A DNA stretch of 64,000 bases from Fen-178 sp963722575 (GCA_963722575.1 CAVRNR010000003.1:434001-498000), one strand, 5' to 3'. Positions 9,198 to 18,024 are shown, counted from the first letter of the stretch. Numbers and translations are program-made. The notes: generated by a model not told the origin, from the sequence alone.

Positions 9198-9965
9198 TCA
9201 TTGCACGTCCGAGACTCTGCCGTCTACGAACGTGATCTTCAGGTCCTTGTAAATGTAAATCTTCTTGCTGCCCAGATCAACCACCTTGTCCGGCTGGCCC
9301 AGGCTGGCCACCACCTGGCCGGTGGTTTGTCCCAGCCCGATCTTCACCGGTTCCTGCTGCGGCGGCGGCGATGCCTGCTGCGCGGCTTGCGCGGCCACCG
9401 GCTCCGGGTTCGGTTGCGCCCCTGCGTTTGGGCCATCGGCAAAGGCGAATACCTCGCCGATCGTCTGCTGGATTTGCGCGTAGCCGGTATTATTCCAATA
9501 CCCTTTGGGAAACTGGAACGTCAGTGCCGCCCGGTAGGGCATCTGCGCCAGATCCGCGGGGGACCCATCGCAAAGGTCGCACGTTTGCACGTTGAAAACC
9601 ACCCCCGTATCCTTGACCTCGGTCTTCAGCAAGTACACTCTGTCCCCGGCCCGAAGGTCCCTGACCGAATTCGCCTGGTGGATCAGCGATCCCGCCAACG
9701 AACGCTTGATTCGCCCGTCCTTATAAGTGTTGCCGAAGGTGAATTCCGTAATCGGACTCGCAGCCATTCCGTCCAGTTGAACCACCAGGACGGCGCCGAG
9801 TTGCGTGAATCTGAGCCTGTCGCCGATTCCGGCCAGTTTCGTGGGCATGTAATTCGATTCGAGGCCGCGTTCGATATTGGCCTTACCGCTTTGGTCTTGC
9901 GCGGCCAACACAGGTGCCGTGGAGTATCCCGCGATCAGGGCAGCCGCCAGCGCTATTGTTCGCAT
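9198..9965 (-). CDS. Secreted protein with the C-terminal KKIYIYKDLKITF module
   Basis: The 255-residue product begins MRTIALAAALIAG and has a cleavable signal peptide ending near VLAAQ. The middle contains a CDLC pair and an FPKGYWNNTGY stretch. The last 45 residues contain GQPDKVVDLG, KKIYIYKDLKITF and VSDVQ, nearly identical to the end of the protein at 7221-9146. The frame extends further upstream, but the signal peptide fixes the start at 9965. It lies five bases after the stop of the small secreted protein upstream, so the two probably form one transcript. I do not recognise the family. The duplicated C-terminal module suggests the two neighbours do related envelope jobs. Confidence 0.75.
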   Translation of the reverse strand: MRTIALAAALIAGYSTAPVLAAQDQSGKANIERGLESNYMPTKLAGIGDRLRFTQLGAVLVVQLDGMAASPITEFTFGNTYKDGRIKRSLAGSLIHQANSVRDLRAGDRVYLLKTEVKDTGVVFNVQTCDLCDGSPADLAQMPYRAALTFQFPKGYWNNTGYAQIQQTIGEVFAFADGPNAGAQPNPEPVAAQAAQQASPPPQQEPVKIGLGQTTGQVVASLGQPDKVVDLGSKKIYIYKDLKITFVDGRVSDVQ

Positions 9966-9970
9966 GTCTC

Positions 9971-10423
9971 TTACCACCGTATGCGGGGCAGTTCGAAGGC
10001 CGCCGCCAGCCGGTTCAGTTCCCCGCGCACGGCGTCCCATTGAGGCTGCACATCGGGATTCAGCCGCCGCCTGACCATAGTCCGGTTGATGTCCTGGCCG
10101 GCCGAGATCGCGTCGTCCACGAAGTGGCGCGTCTTGGGCGGGTCGTGTTCCCGGTCCCACGCTTCCCGCACCCTGTTCATCGCGCGTTCCAGGCGCTCGG
10201 CGTCCGTGTTCAGTTGATCCTCCCGCTTGGTGCCGTTGATCGCGCTGCGATCCAGCGCCGCCCGCAACGAACTCCTGAACTGGATGGTGCGCGCCTCGCA
10301 GTTGGCGACCACGGGCGAGATATTCGCGGTCCGTCCATCCCGTGGCGGGTAGCCGCGCTGCGCCGCAAGAACCCCCGGAAGCAGAAGCGCCACCGCTATC
10401 AACGTCCATACATACTTTTTCAT
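9971..10423 (-). CDS. Small secreted protein, unknown function
   Basis: This 150-residue protein starts MKKYVWTLIAVALLLPG and has a clear signal peptide ending at about LAAQ. The mature part is charged and mostly helical, with many Arg, Asp and Glu residues. A GGAGG Shine-Dalgarno sequence lies six bases before the ATG. It is the first gene of a probable two-gene transcript with 9198-9965. I do not recognise the family. Confidence 0.75.
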   Translation of the reverse strand: MKKYVWTLIAVALLLPGVLAAQRGYPPRDGRTANISPVVANCEARTIQFRSSLRAALDRSAINGTKREDQLNTDAERLERAMNRVREAWDREHDPPKTRHFVDDAISAGQDINRTMVRRRLNPDVQPQWDAVRGELNRLAAAFELPRIRW

Positions 10424-10616
10424 TTCATCCTCCGTTACGATCGAAAAAACCCGTCACTTTAGGCCGGATCCCAGTTCCGGAATGCCGGACAATCCAGATG
10501 TACACCCGTTCACCCCTCGTTGGCAAGCGGTTCAAGAGATCTTCCGATACTAAACTCCCATTACCAGTCACGCCCATTCGGGACGAAAATGGCTTAAAAT
10601 CGACAAAGGCCCCCAT

Positions 10617-10693
10617 GGGCGGTTAGCTCAGCCGGTTAGAGCGCCTGCCTTACAAGCAGGAGGTCCGCGGTTCGAGCCCGCGACCGCCCACCA
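10617..10693 (+). tRNA. tRNA-Val (TAC)
   Basis: The acceptor stem pairs GGGCGGT (10617-10623) with ACCGCCC (10683-10689), followed by discriminator A and an encoded CCA at 10691-10693. The D arm (GCTC/GAGC), the anticodon arm CCTGC-CTTACAA-GCAGG and the T arm with TTCGAGC are all intact. The anticodon TAC reads GTA valine codons. Confidence 0.97.
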
Positions 10694-10786
10694 TACGGTT
10701 GAAAAAAAAATGTACTTTCGCGGCTTCGCAATGGGCCGCTCGTGGTAGACTCATCTTGGCCGCAAAGCCAGAAAAGGGGATTTTGA

Positions 10787-11533
10787 ATGAAGCGTTTAAG
10801 CTTGACAGCACTCGCGCTCGCGGCTGTATTCGCCGCTCTCGCCAGCGTGGGATGCGCCACCAAGAAGTATGTTCAGGAAACCATGGCCCCGGTGCAGACG
10901 AAGGTCGCGGACCTCGACAAGAAGAACGCCGCGCAGGACACCGCCATCGCAGACTTGGAGAAGGGTGTGTCCAGAGCGGATGAGCGCGCCCAGGGCGCCG
11001 ATGGCAAGGCTGCGGATGCGGCTCGCGAGGCCGCCCGCGCCAACGATCAGGCAGCCCTCGCCAGCAAGCAGGCCGGTGCGGCGCAATCCACCGCCGACAA
11101 GGGAGTCGCCCAGGCCACCCAGGCTGAGCGCTCCGTGGGAACCCTGGGAAACAGGGTCGAGAACATGGACAACTTCAAACTCGCCACCACCGAGACGGTC
11201 CTGTTCGACCTCGGCAAGAGCGAGCTGAGCAAGGAAGCCGAGGCCCAACTCGACGACTTCGCCGCCAAAGTTCTTCCCATGAAGCACTACGTCATCGACG
11301 TGCAGGGGTTCACCGACTCGACCGGCGCGCCCGCGGCCAATATCGAGCTCAGCCGGCGCCGTGCCGCTGCCGTGGTTCGGTATCTAACCCTCGATGGCAA
11401 AATCCCGCTCTTCCGCGTGAACAATATCGGTTACGGAAAGGCCAGCCCGGCCGCGGACAACAAGACGCGCGATGGCCGCAAGCAGAACCGCCGCGTGGAA
11501 GTGAAACTGTTCACCCCCGACCTCGGCTCGTAG
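10787..11533 (+). CDS. OmpA/Pal-type peptidoglycan-associated lipoprotein
   Basis: The 248-residue protein has a lipoprotein signal peptide with a lipobox (ASVGC, Cys at about residue 24). Residues of about 30-120 are Ala/Lys/Asp/Gln-rich heptads that should form a coiled coil, as in Lpp-like spacers. The C-terminal OmpA domain (about 130-245) keeps the peptidoglycan-binding pattern, with GFTDSTG, a downstream LSRRRA and NRRVEVKL. It should sit in the outer membrane and bind the cell wall. AAGGGG lies eight to ten bases upstream of the ATG. It follows the tRNA by about 90 bases and ends in a hairpin shared with the convergent gene. Confidence 0.9.
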   Translation: MKRLSLTALALAAVFAALASVGCATKKYVQETMAPVQTKVADLDKKNAAQDTAIADLEKGVSRADERAQGADGKAADAAREAARANDQAALASKQAGAAQSTADKGVAQATQAERSVGTLGNRVENMDNFKLATTETVLFDLGKSELSKEAEAQLDDFAAKVLPMKHYVIDVQGFTDSTGAPAANIELSRRRAAAVVRYLTLDGKIPLFRVNNIGYGKASPAADNKTRDGRKQNRRVEVKLFTPDLGS

Positions 11534-11542
11534 CGTCAGGGC

Positions 11543-11564
11543 AGGCCGGCCACAAGGCCGGCCT
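11543..11564. terminator. Hairpin between convergent genes
   Basis: AGGCCGGCC (11543-11551) pairs perfectly with GGCCGGCCT (11556-11564) around a four-base loop. It lies between the end of the OmpA gene and the end of the oxidoreductase on the other strand. There is no long T-run on either side, so termination is inferred from the stem and position only. Confidence 0.55.
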
Positions 11565-13600
11565 TATCCCAGCCCCTGTGGCGCCATGGGCAGCGCGCGC
11601 ACCCGCTGCCCCGTGGCGTCGAAAATGGCGTTGCCCACCGCCGGAGCAATCCCGATGATGGGGCATTCCCCCGCCCCGGCGGAGGTCAGATCCTTGCGGT
11701 CCACGAGCACGCTCTCGATCGCCGGCATATCCGCGAAACGCGGCACCCGGTAACGCGACAGCCGGTTGCTTGCGATCTTTCCGCCGGCGAATTCCACGCG
11801 CTCGAACAGCGCCCCGCCCAGGCCCATGGAGATGGCGCCCTCCACCTGGTTGCGCAGGTGCTCCGGGTTGACCACCGCCCCGCATTCAAACGCCTCCACC
11901 ACGCGCAGCACCTTCACCGCGCCATTCGTCACGCTGACCTCGGCGCAGGTAGCCACGTGCCCGCCCTTTTCGAAACCCGCGGCCATGCCAAAGCCATGGT
12001 TGGGGGTCTTCTTGCGGTTGGCCCACCCGAACCGCTCCGCGGCGGCTTCCATCACCGCGCGCAGCCGGTCGTCATTGGACGCGTTCTTGAGGCGGAACGC
12101 CAGCGGGTCCATGCCGATCGAGTGGGCCAGCTCGTCCATGTAACATTCGCGCACGAAGTTGTTGGCCGTGGCCGCCAGACAACGGTACGACCCCTGCCGG
12201 AGCGGCGATCTCGTCTGGTGGAACTGCTCGCGCGCGTTGGGCACATGGTACGGCGTCCGCAGCGCCGACGCCCCGGCGTTGTAGTTGTGAAACTCCCATT
12301 CCGCGATGGCGCCATCCGGATTCGCCTTGCCGCCCACCTCGATGACCGCGCCCGGACGGAAATACGCCCATGTCAATTCCTCTTCCCGCGTCCAGTTCCG
12401 CTGGACCGGCCGGCCCGCGGCCTTGGCCAGTATGGCCGCTTCCATCGCGGCGTCGCCCTGATGCTTGCCGCCATAGCCCGACCCCATGTCGGGCATGATC
12501 ACGTGCACGCTCTCCTCGGGCAGTTGGAATTGCGCCATCAGCTCGCGGCGCACGCCGAACGGCATTTGCGTGCCGGTCCACACCGTGAGCTTGCCTTCGT
12601 TCCATTCGGCCAGGGCCACGCGCGGCTCCAGCGGAACGTGCGCGATGTAGGCAATCGTGTAGGTAATCAATCCCGCGCCAGCGGCCGGCCCGCCCTCCGC
12701 GTTCTGCTTGAAATAGGTGTAGACGTCGTCGCTCGATGGCTGCGCGGCCGCCGACGTCCATTCCGCGCGCAGTGCGGCCAGGGCTTTCTCCGCCGTCTCG
12801 GAATTGGGCGCCACTACCCCCACCACATCGCCGCCGAACCCCACCCGCGGTGACGCCAGGACCTCGCGCACCACCTTCACCCCGGGGATGGCCGCCGCCG
12901 CCGATTGATCGAGCGATGCCAGTTTCGCGCCGAATTGCGGTGGGTACAGGATCTTCCCATACGACATGCCGGGCCGCTTCGTATCGGACGGGTATTTGTG
13001 CGCGCCGGTCACAATCTCGCGCGCGGCGACTTTCGGCACCGAGGTCCCCGCCACTTTCCATTCCGTCGCCGGCGTCAGCGGCACATTCGCCGCGATCGTC
13101 TGGACGAGCTTCTGTCCCTGCGTCAGTTCGCCGTATCCGGCCGTGTGGCTGCCGCAGGCCGCCCTGCCATTCGCCATCGAAATGGACGCGGGGTCGACGT
13201 TCCACTTCCGCGCCGCCAGGTCCAGCAGCATCCCGCGCGCGGTGGCCGCCGCCCGCCGGATCTGCGGCCACATCATGGGCGTGGTCTGGCTGCCCGCCGT
13301 GCCGCCGTCGAAGGGCGTAAGGGCGGTGTCGCCCATAATAAACCGGACCGATGCCACCGGGACGCGCAGTTCCTCGGCCACGGCCGCGGTCAGCGATGTT
13401 CGCACGTTCTGCCCGATTTCCACCTTGCCCGTGTATGCCGTCACCACGCCATCCTCGCCAATGTGCAGCCACGCGCCAACGTCCTGGGGCATCTGCCGGC
13501 CCATCCCGCCGCGCCCGCCGCGTTGCTGCGCGCTGGCATCCTCCACTAGCAGCACGGCAATGCCCCCGCCCATAGCCGCGAAGAAATCGCGCCGCCTCAT
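11564..13600 (-). CDS. Molybdopterin-binding subunit of an aldehyde/xanthine-type dehydrogenase
   Basis: This 678-residue protein is the large catalytic subunit of a molybdenum hydroxylase of the xanthine oxidase family, closest in layout to the isoquinoline oxidoreductase/aldehyde dehydrogenase beta type. It starts with a Tat-like leader (MRRRDFF, then hydrophobic to DASAQ), so it should be exported folded with its cofactor. The active-site pattern near the C-terminus, GAGECPIIGIAPAVGNAI, keeps the catalytic Glu. I chose the ATG at 13600 because it overlaps the upstream iron-sulfur gene as ATGA and begins at the Tat motif. The two-subunit form lacks a separate FAD subunit; the electron acceptor may be a cytochrome encoded elsewhere. 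The substrate cannot be read from sequence. Confidence 0.88.
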   Translation of the reverse strand: MRRRDFFAAMGGGIAVLLVEDASAQQRGGRGGMGRQMPQDVGAWLHIGEDGVVTAYTGKVEIGQNVRTSLTAAVAEELRVPVASVRFIMGDTALTPFDGGTAGSQTTPMMWPQIRRAAATARGMLLDLAARKWNVDPASISMANGRAACGSHTAGYGELTQGQKLVQTIAANVPLTPATEWKVAGTSVPKVAAREIVTGAHKYPSDTKRPGMSYGKILYPPQFGAKLASLDQSAAAAIPGVKVVREVLASPRVGFGGDVVGVVAPNSETAEKALAALRAEWTSAAAQPSSDDVYTYFKQNAEGGPAAGAGLITYTIAYIAHVPLEPRVALAEWNEGKLTVWTGTQMPFGVRRELMAQFQLPEESVHVIMPDMGSGYGGKHQGDAAMEAAILAKAAGRPVQRNWTREEELTWAYFRPGAVIEVGGKANPDGAIAEWEFHNYNAGASALRTPYHVPNAREQFHQTRSPLRQGSYRCLAATANNFVRECYMDELAHSIGMDPLAFRLKNASNDDRLRAVMEAAAERFGWANRKKTPNHGFGMAAGFEKGGHVATCAEVSVTNGAVKVLRVVEAFECGAVVNPEHLRNQVEGAISMGLGGALFERVEFAGGKIASNRLSRYRVPRFADMPAIESVLVDRKDLTSAGAGECPIIGIAPAVGNAIFDATGQRVRALPMAPQGLG

Positions 13601-14070
13601 GCCCGGCCTCCTTTCTGGGCCGCCGCGTGAACGGCGCGTACGATCCTCGGATACGTCCCGCACCGGCAGATGTGCCCGTTCATGCCGCTAACAATCTCCG
13701 CGTCGCTGGGGTTCGGCTTGCTCCGCAGCAGCGCCACCGCCTCCAGAATCATTCCCGCCGTGCAGTAGCCGCACTGCATGGCGTCGGCTTCCAGAAAAGC
13801 CTCCTGCACCGCGTGCAGCTTGCCTTCCGGCGCCAGCCCTTCGATGGTGACAATGCGCTTGCCGGCCACCGAGCCCACCATGGTGATGCACGACCGCACC
13901 GGCTGGCCGTCGACCAGCACGGTGCAGGCCGCGCATTGCCCTTCGCCGCAGCCGTATTTCGTGCCGGTGAGATCGAGATCTTCTCTCAGGACGCTGAGTA
14001 GGGTGCGGCCGGCGTCCGCATCGAGCCGCCGCCGCGTTCCATTGACATCCAGTTCCCTGATGTTGGCCAT
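13597..14070 (-). CDS. 2Fe-2S subunit of a molybdenum hydroxylase
   Basis: The 157-residue protein has the two [2Fe-2S] centres of the family: a plant-ferredoxin type N-terminal domain with CGEGQCAACTV and a later Cys, and a C-terminal helical domain with CGYCTAG and CRCGTYPRI. It transfers electrons from the molybdopterin subunit encoded immediately downstream. Its TGA overlaps the downstream ATG by four bases, so the two are translationally coupled. I prefer the ATG at 14070, where family similarity begins; a TTG six codons upstream is possible. It has no signal peptide, as expected if it is carried out by the Tat leader of its partner. Confidence 0.9.
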   Translation of the reverse strand: MANIRELDVNGTRRRLDADAGRTLLSVLREDLDLTGTKYGCGEGQCAACTVLVDGQPVRSCITMVGSVAGKRIVTIEGLAPEGKLHAVQEAFLEADAMQCGYCTAGMILEAVALLRSKPNPSDAEIVSGMNGHICRCGTYPRIVRAVHAAAQKGGRA

Positions 14071-14118
14071 GCTCCCATTGTGGCGCAAGCGCGCGGCCCC
14101 GGCGGCCCGACGCCCTTA

Positions 14119-14544
14119 TCATCCCAGAGTACGAAGAAAATCGCTGGGCTGAACAATGCCAATATTCCTGAAGGATTTCAGCTTTCGGAGATGGCGATCG
14201 CCGGATACGATCAGGTCGGCCCTGCCGGCCAGGGCGCACTCCAAGATCCGGTCGTCTGTGGGGTCCTCCGCGATCACTTGTAAACTGACCTTGGGGCTGA
14301 TGATCTCGGCGATTCTGGCTACGAGTTTCAGGTGCGCCACGATGTCCGTTGCCTGCCATTGCAAATCTTCCCGGAGAACGCCCGCGATTTCACGCAGGAT
14401 GGCGGGCGACACCAGCAAGATGAAACTGCGGTTGACCGCCTTTTGCCAAATCCGAAAAGGCGGGCCTTGGTGGTGCGTGAAGGCCGAGAAGTAGACGTTG
14501 GTATCCAGCACCACTCTAAGCTTGTTTGCGGGCGCGGTAGTCAT
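14119..14544 (-). CDS. PIN-family toxin (putative ribonuclease)
   Basis: This 141-residue PIN protein contains the acidic residues expected of the nuclease: VVLDTNVY near residue 14, an EI pair near residue 47, DDRILECAL near residue 98, and SGDRHL near residue 114. These place it in the PIN-domain toxins of type II toxin-antitoxin modules. It is the second gene of the pair and overlaps the upstream ribbon-helix-helix gene by 29 bases. The probable action is cleavage of RNA when the antitoxin is lost. The target is unknown. Confidence 0.87.
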   Translation of the reverse strand: MTTAPANKLRVVLDTNVYFSAFTHHQGPPFRIWQKAVNRSFILLVSPAILREIAGVLREDLQWQATDIVAHLKLVARIAEIISPKVSLQVIAEDPTDDRILECALAGRADLIVSGDRHLRKLKSFRNIGIVQPSDFLRTLG

Positions 14545-14872
14545 GGACGATGCGGTCTATGTCCTGTGGCTTGATCCCGAGCTTCTGGGCCTGACGGGCA
14601 CCGTGGCGGGACAGGCGGTCGCTCTCCTTGAGCATGTCCTCGGTGCTCATGGGGTTCCTCTCCTGCTCGGCTTTGGCTTCCTCGATGATGCCCATGATCC
14701 ATCGGTTTTCGTCACGGTCACGCTGGTCGCGGTAGCGTCGGTAGACGCGTACCATTTCCCGGAACAGCTCACTCTTGGTCCGGCGCTCCTGCTTGGCGAG
14801 CGTTTCAACTTCCTTGACGACGATCGGCGGGACGGAAAAACCCATGATCTTGGTTGTCCTGCTCATGTTCAT
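14516..14872 (-). CDS. Ribbon-helix-helix antitoxin
   Basis: The first 45 residues (KIMGFSVPP, then EVETLAKQERRTKSELFREMVR) look like a MetJ/Arc/CopG ribbon-helix-helix DNA-binding domain. The remaining 70 residues are charged and probably bind and neutralise the PIN toxin encoded downstream. A second ATG two codons in (14866) could also be the start. A strong promoter lies about 35 bases upstream, and an AGTTA/TAACT inverted repeat around its -10 box is a candidate operator for self-repression. Confidence 0.85.
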   Translation of the reverse strand: MNMSRTTKIMGFSVPPIVVKEVETLAKQERRTKSELFREMVRVYRRYRDQRDRDENRWIMGIIEEAKAEQERNPMSTEDMLKESDRLSRHGARQAQKLGIKPQDIDRIVHDYRARKQA

Positions 14873-14895
14873 GAACCTATGAATGGATTAATCTT

Positions 14896-14933
14896 AGTTA
14901 AACTCATTATAACTGACGTGCCGAATTTGTCAA
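14896..14933 (-). promoter_or_regulatory. Near-consensus sigma-70 promoter with candidate operator for the RHH/PIN pair
   Basis: On the minus strand TTGACA (14928-14933) is followed, after 16 bases, by TATAAT (14906-14911). The predicted transcript start is about 25 bases before the antitoxin ATG. The inverted repeat AGTTA (14896-14900) / TAACT (14910-14914) overlaps the -10 box and could be the site where the antitoxin represses its own operon. Confidence 0.75.
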
Positions 14934-15017
14934 CCTCGCGCCGCCGGTCTGGCCGCCCGCCCCCGCCGCCTTGCACTCCAACCAAAATACCGGCATGATT
15001 GTGCATAGTGAGGTGCG

Positions 15018-15821
15018 GTGATCTTAATGATTAGACGAATCGTAGGAATCGGAATCTTCCTGGCCACGCTTTCGTGGGCGCAGTCCCCGGCGTTGAGCGG
15101 CATCGCGCATGTCGCCTTTCGCGTTGCCGACGTGGCCACGGCGCGCGCGTTTTACCAGAAGCTCGGCTTCGAGCAGGCCTTCGAGATGACCAGAAACGGC
15201 CAGACCACCGAAGCCTTCATCAAACTCAACGATCTCCAGTTCATCGAACTGTACCCTCGTAATGCCCAGCCCAGCGGCCTGATGCACGTCTGCTACCTGT
15301 CCAGCGACCTGGACACCTTGAATGCCGAGTACACCAAGCGCGACCTGAAACCCTCGCCCGTCCGCAAAGCCGGCGCCGGCAATATGCTGATGGTCGTTCG
15401 CGGCCCGGAGAACCAGACCCTGGAATACACCCAGTACATGCCGGGTTCGATGCATTTCGAGGATCATGGCAAGCACCTGGGCGAAAACCGCATTTCGCAA
15501 CACATGCTGGGGGCGGTCCTCGCCGTGAAGGACCTTCCCGCCGCGCGCGCGTTTTATGTCGACAAACTGGCGTTCGAACCCCGCGAGGAAAACGCCGGCG
15601 GAGTCTATCTGCGTCTTCCCGGGAGCTCGGGCGAAGAAATAAAACTCGAGCCGGCCGGCGACGACACCAAACCCGGCCTGTTCTTCGAAGTCGCCGACAT
15701 CCAGCGCGCCGCCGCCGGCCTGAAGAGCCGCGGCCTGGAAGTGAAGACCACTCCCACCGCCGTCTCCGTCACCGATCCGGATGGCGCCATCATCGTCTTT
15801 ACCCGCGGCAGCGCGCGCTGA
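15018..15821 (+). CDS. Secreted two-domain VOC (glyoxalase-like) protein
   Basis: The 267-residue protein has an N-terminal hydrophobic signal sequence (IGIFLATLSWAQ) and two vicinal-oxygen-chelate domains. Domain one is at about residues 30-145 (AHVAFRVADVATARAFYQKLGF). Domain two is at about 160-265 (AVLAVKDLPAARAFYVDKLAF). This is the duplicated fold of glyoxalases, dioxygenases and resistance proteins. The metal ligands and substrate cannot be fixed by eye. The GTG at 15018 has AGGTG upstream; an ATG at 15027 is an alternative start. It stands alone, divergent from the toxin-antitoxin pair. Confidence 0.8.
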   Translation: MILMIRRIVGIGIFLATLSWAQSPALSGIAHVAFRVADVATARAFYQKLGFEQAFEMTRNGQTTEAFIKLNDLQFIELYPRNAQPSGLMHVCYLSSDLDTLNAEYTKRDLKPSPVRKAGAGNMLMVVRGPENQTLEYTQYMPGSMHFEDHGKHLGENRISQHMLGAVLAVKDLPAARAFYVDKLAFEPREENAGGVYLRLPGSSGEEIKLEPAGDDTKPGLFFEVADIQRAAAGLKSRGLEVKTTPTAVSVTDPDGAIIVFTRGSAR

Positions 15822-15898
15822 CACGCGGCGCCGGACCACCGCGCCTGGCCGGGCGGCCGCGCGTCCATGTGTTACCTTCAAGAATCGAGGCCGTCTTC

Positions 15899-16801
15899 AT
15901 GTCGAAAAAACCAGAACATACCCAGCCCGTACCCGTAATCGGCGAAGGCGCCACGCTCGGCGTCATCGGCGCCGGCGTGATGGGCCAGACGCTGCTGCGC
16001 GGACTGCTCTCCGGCAAGCTCGTCGCCCACGACCGCGTATGGGCCGGCGATAAGAATCCGGCCACCTGCGAGGCCGCCTCCCAGGCGCTTGGCATCGCGG
16101 TCGAATCCGACTTCCATGCGCGCGTGTCCGGCGCCGATCTGATTCTGCTATGCGTCAAACCCAACGACGCGCCGGTGGTGCTGGCCACGCTCCGCAACGC
16201 CGGCTTGCGGCGCGAGACGCTGCTGATTTCCATCCTGGCCGGCGTGGGCACCGACCGGCTGGAATCGCTGCTCGGCACCGAGAACCCGCTGGTCCGCGCC
16301 ATGCCCAACACCCCCGCGGTGGTCGGCGAGGGCATGACCGTGATCTGCCCCGGGCGCTACGCCACCAAGGCCGACCTGCAGCGCGCGCAGGCCATCTTCG
16401 AGGCGGTGGGCCGCTGCCTGCCGGTCGACGAGGTCCATTTCAATGCCATCACCGCGCTCAGCGGCAGCGGGCCGGGCTACAATTTCCTCATCATGGAAGC
16501 CCTGGCCGACGCCGGCGTGCGCGTGGGCCTGCCGCGACAGCTTGCCCTCACGCTCGTGGCCCAGACGGCGCTCGGCGCCGCGCGCATGGTGCTCTCCACC
16601 GGCCGCCATCCGGCCTCCCTGCGCGACGACGTCACCACCCCCGCCGGCTGCACCATCGGCGGACTGCTCATGTTGGAAGACGGGCGCATCCGCTCGGTGT
16701 TGGCGCGCGCCGTGGAAGAGGCCACCAGGATCTCCGCGCATCTCGGCGTCGGCCCCACCAAGGTCTCCGAAAGCGGCGGCGGCCAGCGCTCCGGAGACTA
16801 A
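15899..16801 (+). CDS. proC: Pyrroline-5-carboxylate reductase
   Basis: This 300-residue enzyme reduces pyrroline-5-carboxylate to proline with NAD(P)H, in the cytoplasm. The N-terminal Rossmann motif is GVIGAGVMGQTLLRG. The middle has MPNTPAVVGEGM, a hallmark of ProC, and the C-terminal dimer domain has ALSGSGPGY and DDVTTPAGCTIGGL, which line the substrate site. I chose the ATG at 15899, with GAGG nine bases upstream. Ornithine aminotransferase follows after 10 bases, so the two genes together convert ornithine to proline. Confidence 0.95.
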   Translation: MSKKPEHTQPVPVIGEGATLGVIGAGVMGQTLLRGLLSGKLVAHDRVWAGDKNPATCEAASQALGIAVESDFHARVSGADLILLCVKPNDAPVVLATLRNAGLRRETLLISILAGVGTDRLESLLGTENPLVRAMPNTPAVVGEGMTVICPGRYATKADLQRAQAIFEAVGRCLPVDEVHFNAITALSGSGPGYNFLIMEALADAGVRVGLPRQLALTLVAQTALGAARMVLSTGRHPASLRDDVTTPAGCTIGGLLMLEDGRIRSVLARAVEEATRISAHLGVGPTKVSESGGGQRSGD

Positions 16802-16811
16802 GGGACCCTCC

Positions 16812-18023
16812 ATGGCTGAAGTCGATTCCCACGGGCTCGCCGCGGAACTGATCCGGATTGAAGACCGTTGGGGCGCGCACAACTATCGCCCGCTCGACGT
16901 GGTGGTGGAGCGCGCCGCCGGCGTGTGGGTGTACGCCATCGACGGGCGCCGCTATCTGGATTGCCTGAGCGCCTACTCGGCCCTGAACCAGGGCCACTGC
17001 CATCCGCGGATTATCGAGGCGCTGCTCGACCAGGCCGCGCGCGTCACGCTGACTTCGCGCGCGTTTCGCAACGACCAGTTGCCGCCCTTCTGCGAAGCGC
17101 TCGCGCGCCTGTGCGGCATGCAGATGGTGCTGCCCATGAACACCGGCGCCGAGGCCGTCGAGAGCGCCATCAAGGCCGTGCGCCGCTGGGGCTACACCGC
17201 CAAACGCATCCCGCGCGACCAGGCCGAGATCGTCGTCTGCGAGAACAATTTCCACGGCCGCACCACCACCATCACCGGCTTCTCCAGCGAGCCGCTTTAC
17301 CGCGACGGCTTCGGTCCCTTCACGCCCGGCTTCGTCTCCGTGCCTTTCGGCGACATCGACGCGCTCGAAGCCGCCATTACGCCGCGCACCTGCGCGTTCC
17401 TCGTCGAGCCCATCCAGTGCGAGGCCGGCATCCTCATCCCGCCCGACGGCTATCTGCGCCGGGCGGCCGAACTGTGCGCGCGCGAGCGCGTGCTGCTGGT
17501 GGCCGATGAGATCCAGACCGGCCTCGGCCGCACCGGCAGGATGTTCGCCTGCCAGCACGAGGATGTTCAGCCGGATGTCTACATCCTCGGCAAGGCGCTC
17601 TCGGGCGGCGTCTATCCGGTGTCGGCCGTGGTTTCCTCCACCGAGATTCTGGGCGTGTTCCGGCCCGGCAGCCACGGCAGCACCTATGGCGGCAATCCGC
17701 TGGCCTGCGCGGCGGCGCGCGCGGCCCTGCGCGTCATCGAGGAAGAGCGCCTGGCCGACCGCTCCGCCGAGCTGGGCGCGTGGCTGCTCCATGAACTGCG
17801 CAAGCTGCGTCATCCCCACATCAAGGCCATTCGCGGACGCGGACTGCTGATTGGCATCGAGCTGCTGGCGCCGGCGCGTTCCTACTGCGAACGGCTGAAG
17901 GAGTTGGGCCTGCTGTGCAAGGAGACGCACGATTTCGTGATCCGTCTCGCCCCGCCGCTGATCATTTCCGAAGAGGACCTGGTGTGGGCCGTCGGCCAGG
18001 TGCACAAGGCGTTCGAGGGATGA
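16812..18023 (+). CDS. rocD: Ornithine aminotransferase
   Basis: This 403-residue class III PLP aminotransferase moves the delta-amino group of ornithine to 2-oxoglutarate and yields glutamate semialdehyde, which cyclises to the substrate of ProC. The family pattern is intact: NTGAEAVESAIKAVR near residue 110, NNFHGRTT, the PLP-phosphate region with ADEIQTGLGRTG, the Schiff-base lysine in ILGKALSGG, and GSHGSTYGGNPLA. Ornithine-specific features such as YSALNQGHCHP near residue 55 support the call over acetylornithine aminotransferase. A much longer frame begins upstream inside proC, but homology starts at 16812. A stable hairpin follows the stop. Confidence 0.93.
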   Translation: MAEVDSHGLAAELIRIEDRWGAHNYRPLDVVVERAAGVWVYAIDGRRYLDCLSAYSALNQGHCHPRIIEALLDQAARVTLTSRAFRNDQLPPFCEALARLCGMQMVLPMNTGAEAVESAIKAVRRWGYTAKRIPRDQAEIVVCENNFHGRTTTITGFSSEPLYRDGFGPFTPGFVSVPFGDIDALEAAITPRTCAFLVEPIQCEAGILIPPDGYLRRAAELCARERVLLVADEIQTGLGRTGRMFACQHEDVQPDVYILGKALSGGVYPVSAVVSSTEILGVFRPGSHGSTYGGNPLACAAARAALRVIEEERLADRSAELGAWLLHELRKLRHPHIKAIRGRGLLIGIELLAPARSYCERLKELGLLCKETHDFVIRLAPPLIISEEDLVWAVGQVHKAFEG

Positions 18024-18024
18024 A

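Noticed and set aside
16443..18023. 526-residue extended form of ornithine aminotransferase
   Set aside because: The extension lies inside proC in another frame; the normal start at 16812 fits family length.
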